Shown here: one piece after another, positions 40,156 to 48,618 of the stretch
Numbering within the stretch: the first letter of the stretch is position 1
How the letters are laid out: every line of letters begins with the position of its first letter
Source: DASYVD01 sp050693035
GTDB taxonomy: Bacteria; Actinomycetota; UBA4738; CALAEC01
Length of the DNA: 64,000 bases
Assembly: GCA_050693035.1 (NCBI GenBank)
Contig: JBOGWB010000086.1
Coordinates: 24,653 to 88,652 of the forward strand
Direction: 5' to 3'
The notes under the pieces: generated by a model
Told to the model about the DNA's origin: nothing
Seen by the model: the letters and a program-made list of their open reading frames with translations, nothing else
Database searches by the model: none
Translations under genes and position numbers: made by a program

Positions 40156-42828
40156 CTACGTGAGGTGGGGAGGAGGCCGGTCCGGATCGATGTCGTAGCG
40201 CTTGATCGCCTCCGCCACGGCCTCGGGCTTCGCGTCGCCCAGGTCCGCCAGGGCGGAGAGTGTTGCCACGACGACGTGCTCCGCGTCGATCTCGAAGAAC
40301 CGGCGAAGCGCCTCTCGGGTATCCGATCGGCCGAACCCATCGGTCCCGAGGGGCAGGAACGGCTGATGGACCCAACGGGAGATGAGGTCAGGCACCGCCT
40401 TCATCAGGTCGCTCACCGCGATGATGGGGCCCTCCGCCCCTTCCAGCGTGTCTGTCACGAACGGGATCCGCTTGGCCTCCTCGGGGTGGAGGCGGTTCCA
40501 CCGCTCGGTCTCCAGCCCATCCAGTCGCAACAGGGGGTAGGAGGTGGCGCTCCACACGTCGACGGCCACGTCGTGATGCTCGGAGAGGAGCTCCTGTGCC
40601 CTGAGCGCGTGCTGGATCATGGGTCCCGACGCCAGGATCTGGGCTCGGAGGGTCCGCTCCTCGGGGGCCGGTCGGAAGCGATAGAGCCCCTTGAGGATTC
40701 CTTCCTCGATACCCTCGGGCATGGCCTCCTGCGGGTACGGCTCGTTGTAGAGGGCGAGGTAGTACATGACGTCCTCGCTCTCCTCGTACATCCGCCGGAG
40801 CCCGTCCCGGACGATCACGGCGACCTCGTACGCCCAGGCCGGGTCGTAGGTCCGTACGGCTGGATTCGTGATCGAGATCAGGACGGAGTGACCGTCCTGG
40901 TGCTGGAGGCCCTCGCCGAGCAGCGTGGTCCGGCCGTGGGTGGCGCCCATGAGGAACCCCCGGGTTCGCTGGTCCCCCGCGGACCAGATGAGGTCCCCGA
41001 TCCGCTGGAACCCGAACATCGAGTAGAAGCTGAAGAAGGGGATCATGGGCTCCCCGTGCGTCGCATAGGACGTGCCCGCGGCGGTGAACGAGCCCATCGA
41101 GCCGGCTTCGGTGATGCCCTCCTCGAGGATCTGGCCCTTCTCGTCCTCCTTGTAGGCCAGGAGATGGGCCGCATCGACCGGCTCGTACCGCTGACCGTGA
41201 GGCGAGTAGATCTTGAACTCCGGGAAGAGAGACTCCATGCCGAAGGTCCGAGCCTCGTCCGGGATGATCGGAACGATCCGCTTGCCGATCTTCTTGTCGC
41301 GGAGCAGCAGACGGAGCAACCGCACGAACGCCATCGTGGTGGCCACCGGCTGCTTGGATCCCTTGAAGAACTCCCCGTACAGGTCGTCCCGGGGCAGGTC
41401 GATCTCGACCGGGTGCACCCGGCGCTCGGGGAGGAACCCGCCGAGCTGCACGCGCCGTTCCTTCAGGTACCTCACCTCTTCCGAGTTCTCGCCCGGGTGG
41501 TAGAACGGCGCCACGCCCTCCTCGATGTCCTCGTCCTTGATGGGAAGCTCCAGGCTGTCCCGGAACTTCTCCAGCTGCTCCTCGGAGAGCTTCTTCTGCT
41601 GATGGGTGACGTTGCGCCCGGCCATCGACTCCAAGCCCCAGCCCTTCACCGTCTTGGCCAGGACCACGACGGGCGCGCCTTTGAGCTCGAGGGCCCGCGC
41701 GTATGCCGCGTACACCTTCCTGTAGTCGTGGCCTCCCCGGCGGAGCCGCCAGATCTCGTCGTCGGAGAGGTGGGCCACCATCTCCTGGAGCCTGGGGTCC
41801 GGACCGAAGAAGTGCTCGCGGATGTACGCGCCCGATTCGACGGTGTATTTCTGGAACTCCCCGTCGAGGGTGGTGTTCATCTTGCTCACCAGCAGGCCGT
41901 CCACGTCCTTGGCCAGGAGATCGTCCCACTCCCTTCCCCAGACCACCTTGATCACGTTCCAGCCGGCCCCTCGGAAGATCGACTCGAGCTCCTGGATGAT
42001 CTTCCCGTTGCCCCGAACCGGTCCGTCGAGCCGCTGGAGGTTGCAGTTGACCACGAAGATCAGGTTGTCGAGCTCTTCACGCGCGGCGAACGACAGGCCG
42101 GCCAGCGACTCCGGTTCGTCCATCTCGCCGTCGCCGACGAAGCACCACACCCGTTTCTGCGAGGTGTCTTTGATCCCCCGTCGCTCCAGGTACTTGTTGA
42201 AGCGGGCCTGGTAGATGGCGTTCAGCGGGGAGAGGCCCATGGAAACCGTGGGGAACTCCCAGAACTTGGGCATCAGGCGGGGGTGCGGGTAGGAGGACAG
42301 GCCGCCCCCGAACGCCTCCCTCCGGAACTCGTCGAGCTGCTCCGCGGAGATGCGCCCTTCCAGGAACGCCCGGGCGTAGATCCCGGGAGCGGCGTGGCCC
42401 TGGTAGTAGACGAGGTCGCCCCCACCCTCGTGGTCCTTGCCTCGGAAGAAGTGGTTGAACCCCACCTCGTACAGCGAGGCGGCGGAGGCATACGTGGAGA
42501 TGTGACCGCCGATGTTGGTGGAGTGCTTGTTGCCGCGAGTGATGATGAGCACCGCGTTCCACCGGATGATCCGGCGGATCCGCCTCTCCAGATCCTCGTC
42601 GCCGGGGAACTCGGGCTCTTGCTCGGGAGGGACGGTGTTGATGTAGGGGGTGGAGACGAGGGATGGCAGGCCGATGTTGCGATTCCGTGCCTCCCGGATG
42701 AGCTGGTGCATCAGGAAGCGAGCCCGTGCCGGTGACTCCTCGATCACCGCATTGAGGGCCTCCAGCCATTCGGCCGTCTCCAGCGGGTCGCGGTCGGGGA
42801 TCTGCTGTCCGAAGATGTCGATGGTCAT
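40156..42828 (-). CDS. aceE: Pyruvate dehydrogenase E1 component, homodimeric
   Basis: The 890-residue protein is the single-chain E1 of the pyruvate dehydrogenase complex (E. coli AceE 887). Visible are NKHSTNIGGHISTYASAASL near residue 100, the thiamine diphosphate motif GDGEMDEPESLAGL near 230 with VVNCNLQRLDGPVRGNGKI near 258, and SFYSMFGFQRIGDLIWSAGD near 600. It decarboxylates pyruvate and passes acetyl to E2. The E2/E3 genes are not adjacent. Actinobacteria commonly use this AceE form. The ATG at 42828 is preceded by a purine-rich stretch. Confidence 0.95.
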   Translation of the reverse strand: MTIDIFGQQIPDRDPLETAEWLEALNAVIEESPARARFLMHQLIREARNRNIGLPSLVSTPYINTVPPEQEPEFPGDEDLERRIRRIIRWNAVLIITRGNKHSTNIGGHISTYASAASLYEVGFNHFFRGKDHEGGGDLVYYQGHAAPGIYARAFLEGRISAEQLDEFRREAFGGGLSSYPHPRLMPKFWEFPTVSMGLSPLNAIYQARFNKYLERRGIKDTSQKRVWCFVGDGEMDEPESLAGLSFAAREELDNLIFVVNCNLQRLDGPVRGNGKIIQELESIFRGAGWNVIKVVWGREWDDLLAKDVDGLLVSKMNTTLDGEFQKYTVESGAYIREHFFGPDPRLQEMVAHLSDDEIWRLRRGGHDYRKVYAAYARALELKGAPVVVLAKTVKGWGLESMAGRNVTHQQKKLSEEQLEKFRDSLELPIKDEDIEEGVAPFYHPGENSEEVRYLKERRVQLGGFLPERRVHPVEIDLPRDDLYGEFFKGSKQPVATTMAFVRLLRLLLRDKKIGKRIVPIIPDEARTFGMESLFPEFKIYSPHGQRYEPVDAAHLLAYKEDEKGQILEEGITEAGSMGSFTAAGTSYATHGEPMIPFFSFYSMFGFQRIGDLIWSAGDQRTRGFLMGATHGRTTLLGEGLQHQDGHSVLISITNPAVRTYDPAWAYEVAVIVRDGLRRMYEESEDVMYYLALYNEPYPQEAMPEGIEEGILKGLYRFRPAPEERTLRAQILASGPMIQHALRAQELLSEHHDVAVDVWSATSYPLLRLDGLETERWNRLHPEEAKRIPFVTDTLEGAEGPIIAVSDLMKAVPDLISRWVHQPFLPLGTDGFGRSDTREALRRFFEIDAEHVVVATLSALADLGDAKPEAVAEAIKRYDIDPDRPPPHLT

Positions 42829-42936
42829 CGCCGACTCCTGTTCGGTGCTATCGGCTCACGCGCCTCTTCCATTCAGGGTAACAGTCCCCTCCGATCGGGG
42901 GGAGGTTTGTCGAGGTTTGCTAGCATCCGGGCACCC

Positions 42937-44079
42937 ATGCCCACCAGGAGATTCGCCAACCCCTCCGCCCGCGGGTACAGCTCCCCGGAGCCGGTCACGC
43001 GCGACCCCCTCGAGTTCCATCGCCGGCTCCCCGGGTACCGGGAGACCCGGCTCATGCAAGCACCGAACCTGGCGAAGTCGCTCGGGGTGGGGGAGGTGTG
43101 GGTGAAGGACGAGTCGGGCCGGCTCGGACTCCCATCGTTCAAGATCCTGGGGGCCTCGTGGGCCACCCTCCGAGCCGTGACCGAGCGGCTGGGGGAGAAG
43201 CCGGGCGAATGGCGAACCGTCGGCGCGCTGGCCGATCGGGTGGCGGGGCTCCGGCCGATGACCCTGAGCGCCGCGACGGACGGCAACCACGGGCGTGCGG
43301 TGGCCCGGATGGCCAGGCTACTCGGGTTCCAGGCGCGGATCTTCGTGCCCGGGGGGACGGCGCCCCCCCGGATCCAGGCCATCGAGAGCGAGGGCGCCCC
43401 CGTCACCGTGGTGGACGGGACCTACGAGGAGGCCGTAGAAGCGGCGGCTGGCCTCGCCGGCGATCGTTGTCTCCTGATCCAGGACACCGCGGTGGACGGG
43501 GAGGATCGCACGGCTCGCTGGGTGATCGAGGGGTACTCAACGATCTTCTGGGAGATCGAGGACCGGCTCGCCCAGACCGGCCGGGAGGCGGCCGATCTGG
43601 TGGCGGTACAGATCGGCGTGGGAGCGCTGGCGGCCTCGGTGGTCCGACGATTCCGCCGGCCCGAGCCGTCGCCCCGCCCCGGAATCCTGGGAGTGGAACC
43701 CCACCGGGCCGCGTGCGTTCTCGCATCGATGGAGGCCGGAGGGATCGTCACCATCCCGGGCCCCCATGATTCCGCGATGGCCGGGCTCAACTGCGGCACC
43801 CCTTCCTCCGTGGCCTGGCCGGAGGTCTCCGGAGGCATCGATCTGTTCGTGGCGGTGGAGGACGAGCGGGCCTTCGAAGCCGTGCGGGGCATGGCCGAGG
43901 CGGGGCTCGTTTCGGGGGAGACCGGCGCAGCGGGTCTGGCCGGACTGCTCGAGGTTCTCAGCGAGGAACAGCGGGAGGCGACGGCGGCGCTCGGGGTGGA
44001 CGCGAACACCCGGGTGCTGCTGATCTCTACCGAGGGCGCGACCGACCCCGACGCGTACCGGCGGATCCTCGGCCGGTAG
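42937..44079 (+). CDS. ygeX: Diaminopropionate ammonia-lyase-like PLP enzyme (YgeX family)
   Basis: The 380-residue fold type II PLP enzyme has VKDESGRLGLPSFKILGASW near residue 52 (PLP Lys in SFKILG), ATDGNHGRAVARMARLLGF near 117, QIGVGALAAS near 230 and MAGLNCGTPSSVAWPEVSGG near 285. These are the landmarks of YgeX, which splits 2,3-diaminopropionate to pyruvate and ammonia and is the end step of the anaerobic purine route. Other lyases such as threonine dehydratase lack DES-x-R-x-GL. It diverges from aceE by 108 bases and lies 6.6 kb from ygeW. Confidence 0.84.
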   Translation: MPTRRFANPSARGYSSPEPVTRDPLEFHRRLPGYRETRLMQAPNLAKSLGVGEVWVKDESGRLGLPSFKILGASWATLRAVTERLGEKPGEWRTVGALADRVAGLRPMTLSAATDGNHGRAVARMARLLGFQARIFVPGGTAPPRIQAIESEGAPVTVVDGTYEEAVEAAAGLAGDRCLLIQDTAVDGEDRTARWVIEGYSTIFWEIEDRLAQTGREAADLVAVQIGVGALAASVVRRFRRPEPSPRPGILGVEPHRAACVLASMEAGGIVTIPGPHDSAMAGLNCGTPSSVAWPEVSGGIDLFVAVEDERAFEAVRGMAEAGLVSGETGAAGLAGLLEVLSEEQREATAALGVDANTRVLLISTEGATDPDAYRRILGR

Positions 44080-44239
44080 ATCGGCCGCTCAACCAACCAC
44101 CCAAATCGGACCAAGCATATGAATTTCCTTCCGTCCGACCACGCTGTTTGCATGCCCTCCGGACGGAGAGTAGCCTCCGCGAGACCTTCTCGGATCGACC
44201 CGATCCACGAAAGCCCAGATACCTAAAGGGGGTGTTGCT

Positions 44240-44713
44240 GTGCTTTCGAACGTAGGGTCACGACGGAGGAGGGCCGCAGGCGCCGTGCTGTGCCTCGGCC
44301 TGGCGTTAGGGCTGATCGTCGCGGGACCGGCGGCGGACCAGGTGTCCGCGGTCACCGATTCGGAGAGGGCGATGTTGCGGCTCATCAACCGAAGCCGCCG
44401 GAACCACGGCCTCTCGACTCTCAAGATCTCGTGGAAGCTCTCGGACGCGGCCCGTCGACATAGCGCGCGGATGGCCCGAGAGGGCCGCCTGTACCACTCC
44501 TGTCTCAAATGTGTGATGAACCGGTCCGGTGTCGACTGGCGGATCGCGGGCGAGAACGTGGGGTACGGGGCGCCTCTGCGCGAGATCCACCGCTCGATGA
44601 TGCGCAGCTCTGTCCACCGGTACAACATCCTCAGGGCCGGATACCGGCGGATCGGCCCGGGGGTCGTCAAGCGGAGCGGCCGCTACTGGGTGACGGAGGT
44701 CTTCTTCGGCTAG
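44240..44713 (+). CDS. Secreted CAP/SCP-domain protein
   Basis: The 157-residue protein has an Arg-rich N-terminus, a hydrophobic core (AVLCLGLALGLIVAG) and a likely signal peptidase site near residue 37. The rest is a CAP domain: LSDAARRHSARMAREGRLYH near 66, GENVGYG near 103 and SSVHRYNILRAGYRRIGPGV near 122 with the conserved His and Glu. Bacterial CAP proteins are extracellular, with roles in envelope function still unclear. The start is GTG at 44240 with an AAAGGGGGTG ribosome site upstream. A strong terminator follows. Confidence 0.87.
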   Translation: MLSNVGSRRRRAAGAVLCLGLALGLIVAGPAADQVSAVTDSERAMLRLINRSRRNHGLSTLKISWKLSDAARRHSARMAREGRLYHSCLKCVMNRSGVDWRIAGENVGYGAPLREIHRSMMRSSVHRYNILRAGYRRIGPGVVKRSGRYWVTEVFFG

Positions 44714-44745
44714 TCCTTCCGGAGGGAAAGGGATCAGGACAGAGC

Positions 44746-44780
44746 GCGGCCCGGGCGAAGGAGCCCGGGCCGCCTCTTTT
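44746..44780 (+). terminator. Rho-independent terminator after the CAP gene
   Basis: A perfect 11-base-pair stem (gcggcccgggc at 44746-44756 and gcccgggccgc at 44763-44773) with a six-base loop is followed by cctctttt. It lies between the convergent CAP and LAVTG-protein genes and could also end the minus-strand transcript weakly, since the minus side lacks a T-tract. Confidence 0.85.
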
Positions 44781-44796
44781 CATCTTGCGGGCCCGT

Positions 44797-46932
44797 CTAC
44801 AGACTCTCTCTACGCCTCCGGCGCTCGAGGGCCAGCAGGGCTGTGCCCATCGCGAGCAGGGCGATGGCCAGCAACAGCAGAGCTTCGGCCTCGATGCCCG
44901 TCACTGCGAGCCCGGGCGTGATCGGGCCCCCCGGCAGGGTCTCCGGCGGCCTGCCCCCACCGGCGAGCTCGTTCAGGACTCGAACCGTGCAGGTCGTGAT
45001 CCTTCCGTCCTCACCGTCCACGGTGACGCATTCGACCGGCACCGACTGCGGGCCGCTCCATCCCGGCGGCGCATTCTCCTCGTCGACGAGGAGCGTCTCG
45101 CCGTCCTCGAGCTGGATCTGGCCGGTGCACTCGAGGTTCGTTCCCTCGTAGGCGCACTCCAACCGGCCGCCCTCATCGGGGTCCTCGAGGATCAGGGTGA
45201 AGCCGGCGGGGAGATTCTCCGGGACGCCGACGTCGTTCCCATCCTCGTCCAGCCAGATCTTCAGGATGCGCCGGATCTCCTGCTGTCCGAGGACCTCGGG
45301 GATGTTCACGATCTCGATGGTGCACACCGTGTGAGTGTCCGGACCGGTCACGGTGGTCTCGCACTCCGCGGTGGCCTCGTCGGGGCCGAGCCATCCCTTC
45401 GGCGCGTTCACCTCCTGCACCGAGACTTCCTCCTCGTCCTCGACCACGAGGTCGCCCTGGCACTCGGCGTCGCCCGTCTCCTGGTTGACCGTGCAGGTGA
45501 GCGAGCCATCCTCGCCCGTGATGACGATCTGGAAGCCCTCGGGCAGGCCCTCCGGCGGCGACGTGGGGTTGCCCTCCTCGTCGAGCCAGACCTTCTCCAC
45601 CTCGATGCTTGACGTCTGCCCGCCCTGGCCGCCGGTGAACGCGTTGACAACCCGGATCTCGCAGGTCGTGATGGTGTCATTCCCCTCCTGGGTGGTCTCG
45701 CACCCGGCCGTTGCCGTCCCGGGCCCCACCCAGCCTTCCGGGGCGTTGATCTCTTCCACGGTCACTTCATCGCCGTCGGCGACCACCAGGTCCCCGTTGC
45801 AGTCGAGGTCTCCGTCCTCCTCCACCTTGCAGGTGAGGGAGGTTCCGTTCTCCTCATTCGTGATGACGATCCGGAAGCTGGGAGGCAGGTCCTCCGGCGG
45901 GTCGACCTCGTTCCCCTCCTCGTCGACCCAGACCTTCGTCACCACGAGCTCGGAGAACTGCCCGCCGATGTCCCCGCACTTCACCCAGAACACCTTGTGC
46001 TTGACGTCCGCGCCGATGGAGCCCTCGGCGTGAACCGTCAGCTTGATGTGGTAGCCCTGGATGGGGTGTTGGAACGCGCCCGACTCCGCGAGCGCCTCGC
46101 TCAGGTCGAAGTACTCCTCCGCGTCGAGGTCGGTCCCGCCTCCGGCGGGGTCCTCGCCGATGAAGATGTCGGTGCGACTGGCGAGTGGTCCGCTTCCGCT
46201 CGGTGCCTGGAGGGTGAAGAAGATGTCGGCCGTCAGGTCGCCCTCGTCGTACCCGTAGAAGTCGATCTGGAAGTCGCAACCCGGGTGGGGCTCGTTGTTG
46301 GGGTGGGTGTCGAAGTCCCGGCCGTCGACCTTGACCGTCCCGTTGTTGCCGGGGGGCTTGGTCCGGTCCTCGGGGCTGCCCTGGGCCTTCCCCTTCTTCT
46401 TGGTGCCCCCCGGATCTCGTTCCGAGGCCCCCTCGTCGGTGGCCTCTCCGTCCGAAGGAGGCTCATCGGCCGCCGCGTGATCTTCCGGGGTACCGGCACC
46501 TCCGCCGGAACCGCCACCCCCGGACCCGTTACGCCCGGAGGCTTCCTCGCCGGTCGATCCCGATGACCCCGAGTCGCCGGAGCCTGCATCCGCGGTGCCC
46601 CCGCCCTGGTCGCCGTCCGACGTGTCGTCCTCGGCGGGCGCCGGGTCCTGGGGGCCGGCCTCGGCCTTTCCCTTCCCCCCAGCATTGCTGTGGGGCGGGG
46701 GTTTCGCCAGGCCAACGGCGGTCGGTGACGTCAGCAGGCCCACGGTGAGCAGGACGACCAGCCATGACCTGGCGTGCGCCTGCTTCCGCGCCCGGTGACG
46801 CCCCCGTCGCACGGCGGAACGAGCGAATAGTGAGAACCTGGAGCCCAACTTCCCCACCCCCCTGCCTCGGGCATGCCTCCGGGACCGAATAGAGCGGTCG
46901 GTGGGGTTATTCCCATTTGCGGGGCCGTTCAT
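44797..46932 (-). CDS. LAVTG-anchored surface protein with three Cna-B-like repeats
   Basis: The 711-residue protein has a long basic N-terminus with a hydrophobic segment (57-76), a Gly/Ser/Asp-rich low-complexity stretch (80-195) and a unique domain (about 200-320). Three Cna-B-like repeats follow (328-430, 442-543, 555-654), each with four Cys. The C-terminus is LAVTG (675-679), a hydrophobic helix and RRRRR, a sorting signal of the LAxTG type used by class E sortases. It should be covalently attached to the wall as a stalk. GGAGGGG lies before the ATG at 46932. No sortase gene is in the window. Confidence 0.85.
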   Translation of the reverse strand: MNGPANGNNPTDRSIRSRRHARGRGVGKLGSRFSLFARSAVRRGRHRARKQAHARSWLVVLLTVGLLTSPTAVGLAKPPPHSNAGGKGKAEAGPQDPAPAEDDTSDGDQGGGTADAGSGDSGSSGSTGEEASGRNGSGGGGSGGGAGTPEDHAAADEPPSDGEATDEGASERDPGGTKKKGKAQGSPEDRTKPPGNNGTVKVDGRDFDTHPNNEPHPGCDFQIDFYGYDEGDLTADIFFTLQAPSGSGPLASRTDIFIGEDPAGGGTDLDAEEYFDLSEALAESGAFQHPIQGYHIKLTVHAEGSIGADVKHKVFWVKCGDIGGQFSELVVTKVWVDEEGNEVDPPEDLPPSFRIVITNEENGTSLTCKVEEDGDLDCNGDLVVADGDEVTVEEINAPEGWVGPGTATAGCETTQEGNDTITTCEIRVVNAFTGGQGGQTSSIEVEKVWLDEEGNPTSPPEGLPEGFQIVITGEDGSLTCTVNQETGDAECQGDLVVEDEEEVSVQEVNAPKGWLGPDEATAECETTVTGPDTHTVCTIEIVNIPEVLGQQEIRRILKIWLDEDGNDVGVPENLPAGFTLILEDPDEGGRLECAYEGTNLECTGQIQLEDGETLLVDEENAPPGWSGPQSVPVECVTVDGEDGRITTCTVRVLNELAGGGRPPETLPGGPITPGLAVTGIEAEALLLLAIALLAMGTALLALERRRRRESL
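44971..45951 (-). repeat. Three tandem Cna-B-like repeats of about 102 codons
   Basis: Each unit opens with KVWVDEEGN, KVWLDEEGN or KIWLDEDGN, has an E-x-x-NAP-x-GW turn (EEINAPEGW, QEVNAPKGW, DEENAPPGW) and ends in a strand with Asn (VVN, IVN, VLN). Lys, Glu and Asn are placed as in Cna-B domains with internal isopeptide bonds. Every unit also keeps four Cys in two pairs, suggesting disulfides as well. Confidence 0.8.
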
Positions 46933-47024
46933 TCCCCCCTCCGGGCCAGGTCCAGGGTCCCCCGGAAGCAGGAGAAGCCTAACCCAGATGGGCCTCATCG
47001 CGGTAGGTAGATGTGCGTAAGTCG

Positions 47025-47068
47025 CCTGCCCCCCTTCGGGCAGGATCCGCTGCCCCGCCGGGGAGCGG
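47025..47068 (+). other. Two adjacent GC hairpins upstream of the purine permease
   Basis: CCTGCCC...GGGCAGG (47025-47044) and CCGCT-g-CCCC...GGGGAGCGG (47047-47068, one bulged base) lie in the 264-base divergent region between the LAVTG-protein and permease genes. They could be leader structure. No purine-riboswitch core was recognised, so no regulatory class is claimed. Confidence 0.35.
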
Positions 47069-47196
47069 ACCACGACCGTTTTGTCACCCGCGGCTTGCGT
47101 CTCCACGAGCCGCTTCCTATGCTTCGGCGCGATTCCATCGAGGGAGCCCCGGGTGTGCCGGGGACGGCGTCCGGGCTCGTCCGAAAGGAGGGACGC

Positions 47197-48618
47197 ATGG
47201 CGTCCACGGAGGCGAGACCTTCCCCAGGATCGGCCCGAACGGGCGGGCTCGACGGGTACTTCCACATCACCGAGCGCGGATCGACCGTGCGCACGGAGAT
47301 CATCGCCGGGTTCGCGACGTGGCTGACCATGGCCTACATCCTGTTCGTGAATCCCTCGATCCTGGGGGTCCTGCCGGACAGGAACGGCGTGCAGCTGACG
47401 TTTCCTCAGGTCCTGACGGTGACCGCCTTGGTTGCGGGGGTGATGACCCTGGCCATGGGCCTGTGGGCCAACTACCCGTTCGCTCTGGCCGCGGGGCTCG
47501 GACTGAACGCGTTCGTGGCCTTCACGCTGGTGGGGACCCACGGGCTGTCGTGGCCCGAGGCGATGGGGGTCATCGTGATCGAGGGCCTGGTGATCGCGGC
47601 TCTCGTGCTGACGGGGTTCCGGGAAGCCGTGATGGATGCCATCCCCATGGACCTCAAACGCGCCATCGGGATCGGCATCGGCCTGTTCATCGCGTTCATC
47701 GGGCTGGTCAATGCCGGCGTCGTGATCCATCCCGACGCGGGGACGATCGTGACCCTCAACCCCGACCTCACCACGCTGCGCATCCTGACCTTCGCGGTCG
47801 GGCTCGCCCTCACGTCGGCTCTGGTCGCCATGCGGATGCGCGGCGCCTTGCTCGTGGGGATCCTGGCGACCACCATCGTCGCGATCGTGATCAACGAGAT
47901 CTGGGGCGGGGGAGGGATCTGGGCGGCGGTCGGGCCCGACACGGGACGTCTGCCCAGCACGATCTTCTCCACTCCGGACTTCTCCCTTCTCGGTGATTTC
48001 TCGTTCAACATCTTCGCAGTGGTGGGGGTGGGGACGGCCCTGGCGTTGATCATCGCGGTGATGCTGTCCGACTTCTTCGACACGATGGGAACGGTGGTCG
48101 GGATCGCCGGGGAGGCCGGCTTGCTCGATCGCAACGGGAAGCTGCCGGGGATCAACCGGGTGCTCCTCGTGGACTCGCTGGCCGCGGCGGCGGGAGGCGC
48201 GGCATCAGCCTCGTCCAACACGACCTACATCGAGAGCGCCGCCGGCGTCTCGGAGGGCGGGCGAACCGGGCTCACGTCGGTGGTCGTGGCGATCCTGTTC
48301 TTCCTGGCACTGTTCTTCTCCTCTCTGGCGGGGGTCATCCCGCCCGAGGCCACGGCTCCGGTGCTGGTGGTCGTGGGCTACTTCATGATGACCCTGGTCA
48401 AGGACATCAGCTGGTCGGATCCGGGGATCGGCATCCCCGCCCTCCTGGCCATGGTGGCCATGCCGTTCACGTTCAGCATCACGAACGGGGTGGCGGCGGG
48501 GTTCGTCTCCTACACGGTGATCGCGCTGTTGCGGGGACGTTGGCGCGAGGTCCACTGGCTCATGTACCTCGTCTCCGTCATCTTCATGTGGTACTTCGTG
48601 TACGGAGGTCTGGCTTAG
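47197..48618 (+). CDS. NCS2-type purine permease (AzgA/PbuG-like)
   Basis: The 473-residue polytopic protein has the AzgA-type beginning GYFHITERGSTVRTEIIAGF and AYILFVNPSIL. It then shows AAGLGLNAFVAFTL near residue 103, the substrate-site region MLSDFFDTMGTVVGIAGEAG near 290 and SSNTTYIESAAGVSEGGRTG near 340. AzgA/PbuG proteins import adenine, guanine or hypoxanthine by proton symport. It lies within the broad purine-degradation region and would supply substrate. The ATG at 47197 follows AAAGGAGGG. Its stop overlaps the convergent aconitase stop. Confidence 0.9.
   Translation: MASTEARPSPGSARTGGLDGYFHITERGSTVRTEIIAGFATWLTMAYILFVNPSILGVLPDRNGVQLTFPQVLTVTALVAGVMTLAMGLWANYPFALAAGLGLNAFVAFTLVGTHGLSWPEAMGVIVIEGLVIAALVLTGFREAVMDAIPMDLKRAIGIGIGLFIAFIGLVNAGVVIHPDAGTIVTLNPDLTTLRILTFAVGLALTSALVAMRMRGALLVGILATTIVAIVINEIWGGGGIWAAVGPDTGRLPSTIFSTPDFSLLGDFSFNIFAVVGVGTALALIIAVMLSDFFDTMGTVVGIAGEAGLLDRNGKLPGINRVLLVDSLAAAAGGAASASSNTTYIESAAGVSEGGRTGLTSVVVAILFFLALFFSSLAGVIPPEATAPVLVVVGYFMMTLVKDISWSDPGIGIPALLAMVAMPFTFSITNGVAAGFVSYTVIALLRGRWREVHWLMYLVSVIFMWYFVYGGLA

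Noticed and set aside
40165..42735. Plus-strand open frame of 856 codons
   Set aside because: It is antisense to aceE, whose thiamine diphosphate and E1 motifs are unmistakable.
44080..44239. Possible second-messenger riboswitch before the CAP gene
   Set aside because: Secreted cell-wall proteins often have such leaders, but none of the conserved cores was found in these 160 bases.
46950..47060. Possible c-di-GMP-I riboswitch because of GGTAGGTAG
   Set aside because: The paired arms and the conserved GCAAAGCC-type element of that riboswitch could not be placed, so only unclassified hairpins are reported.
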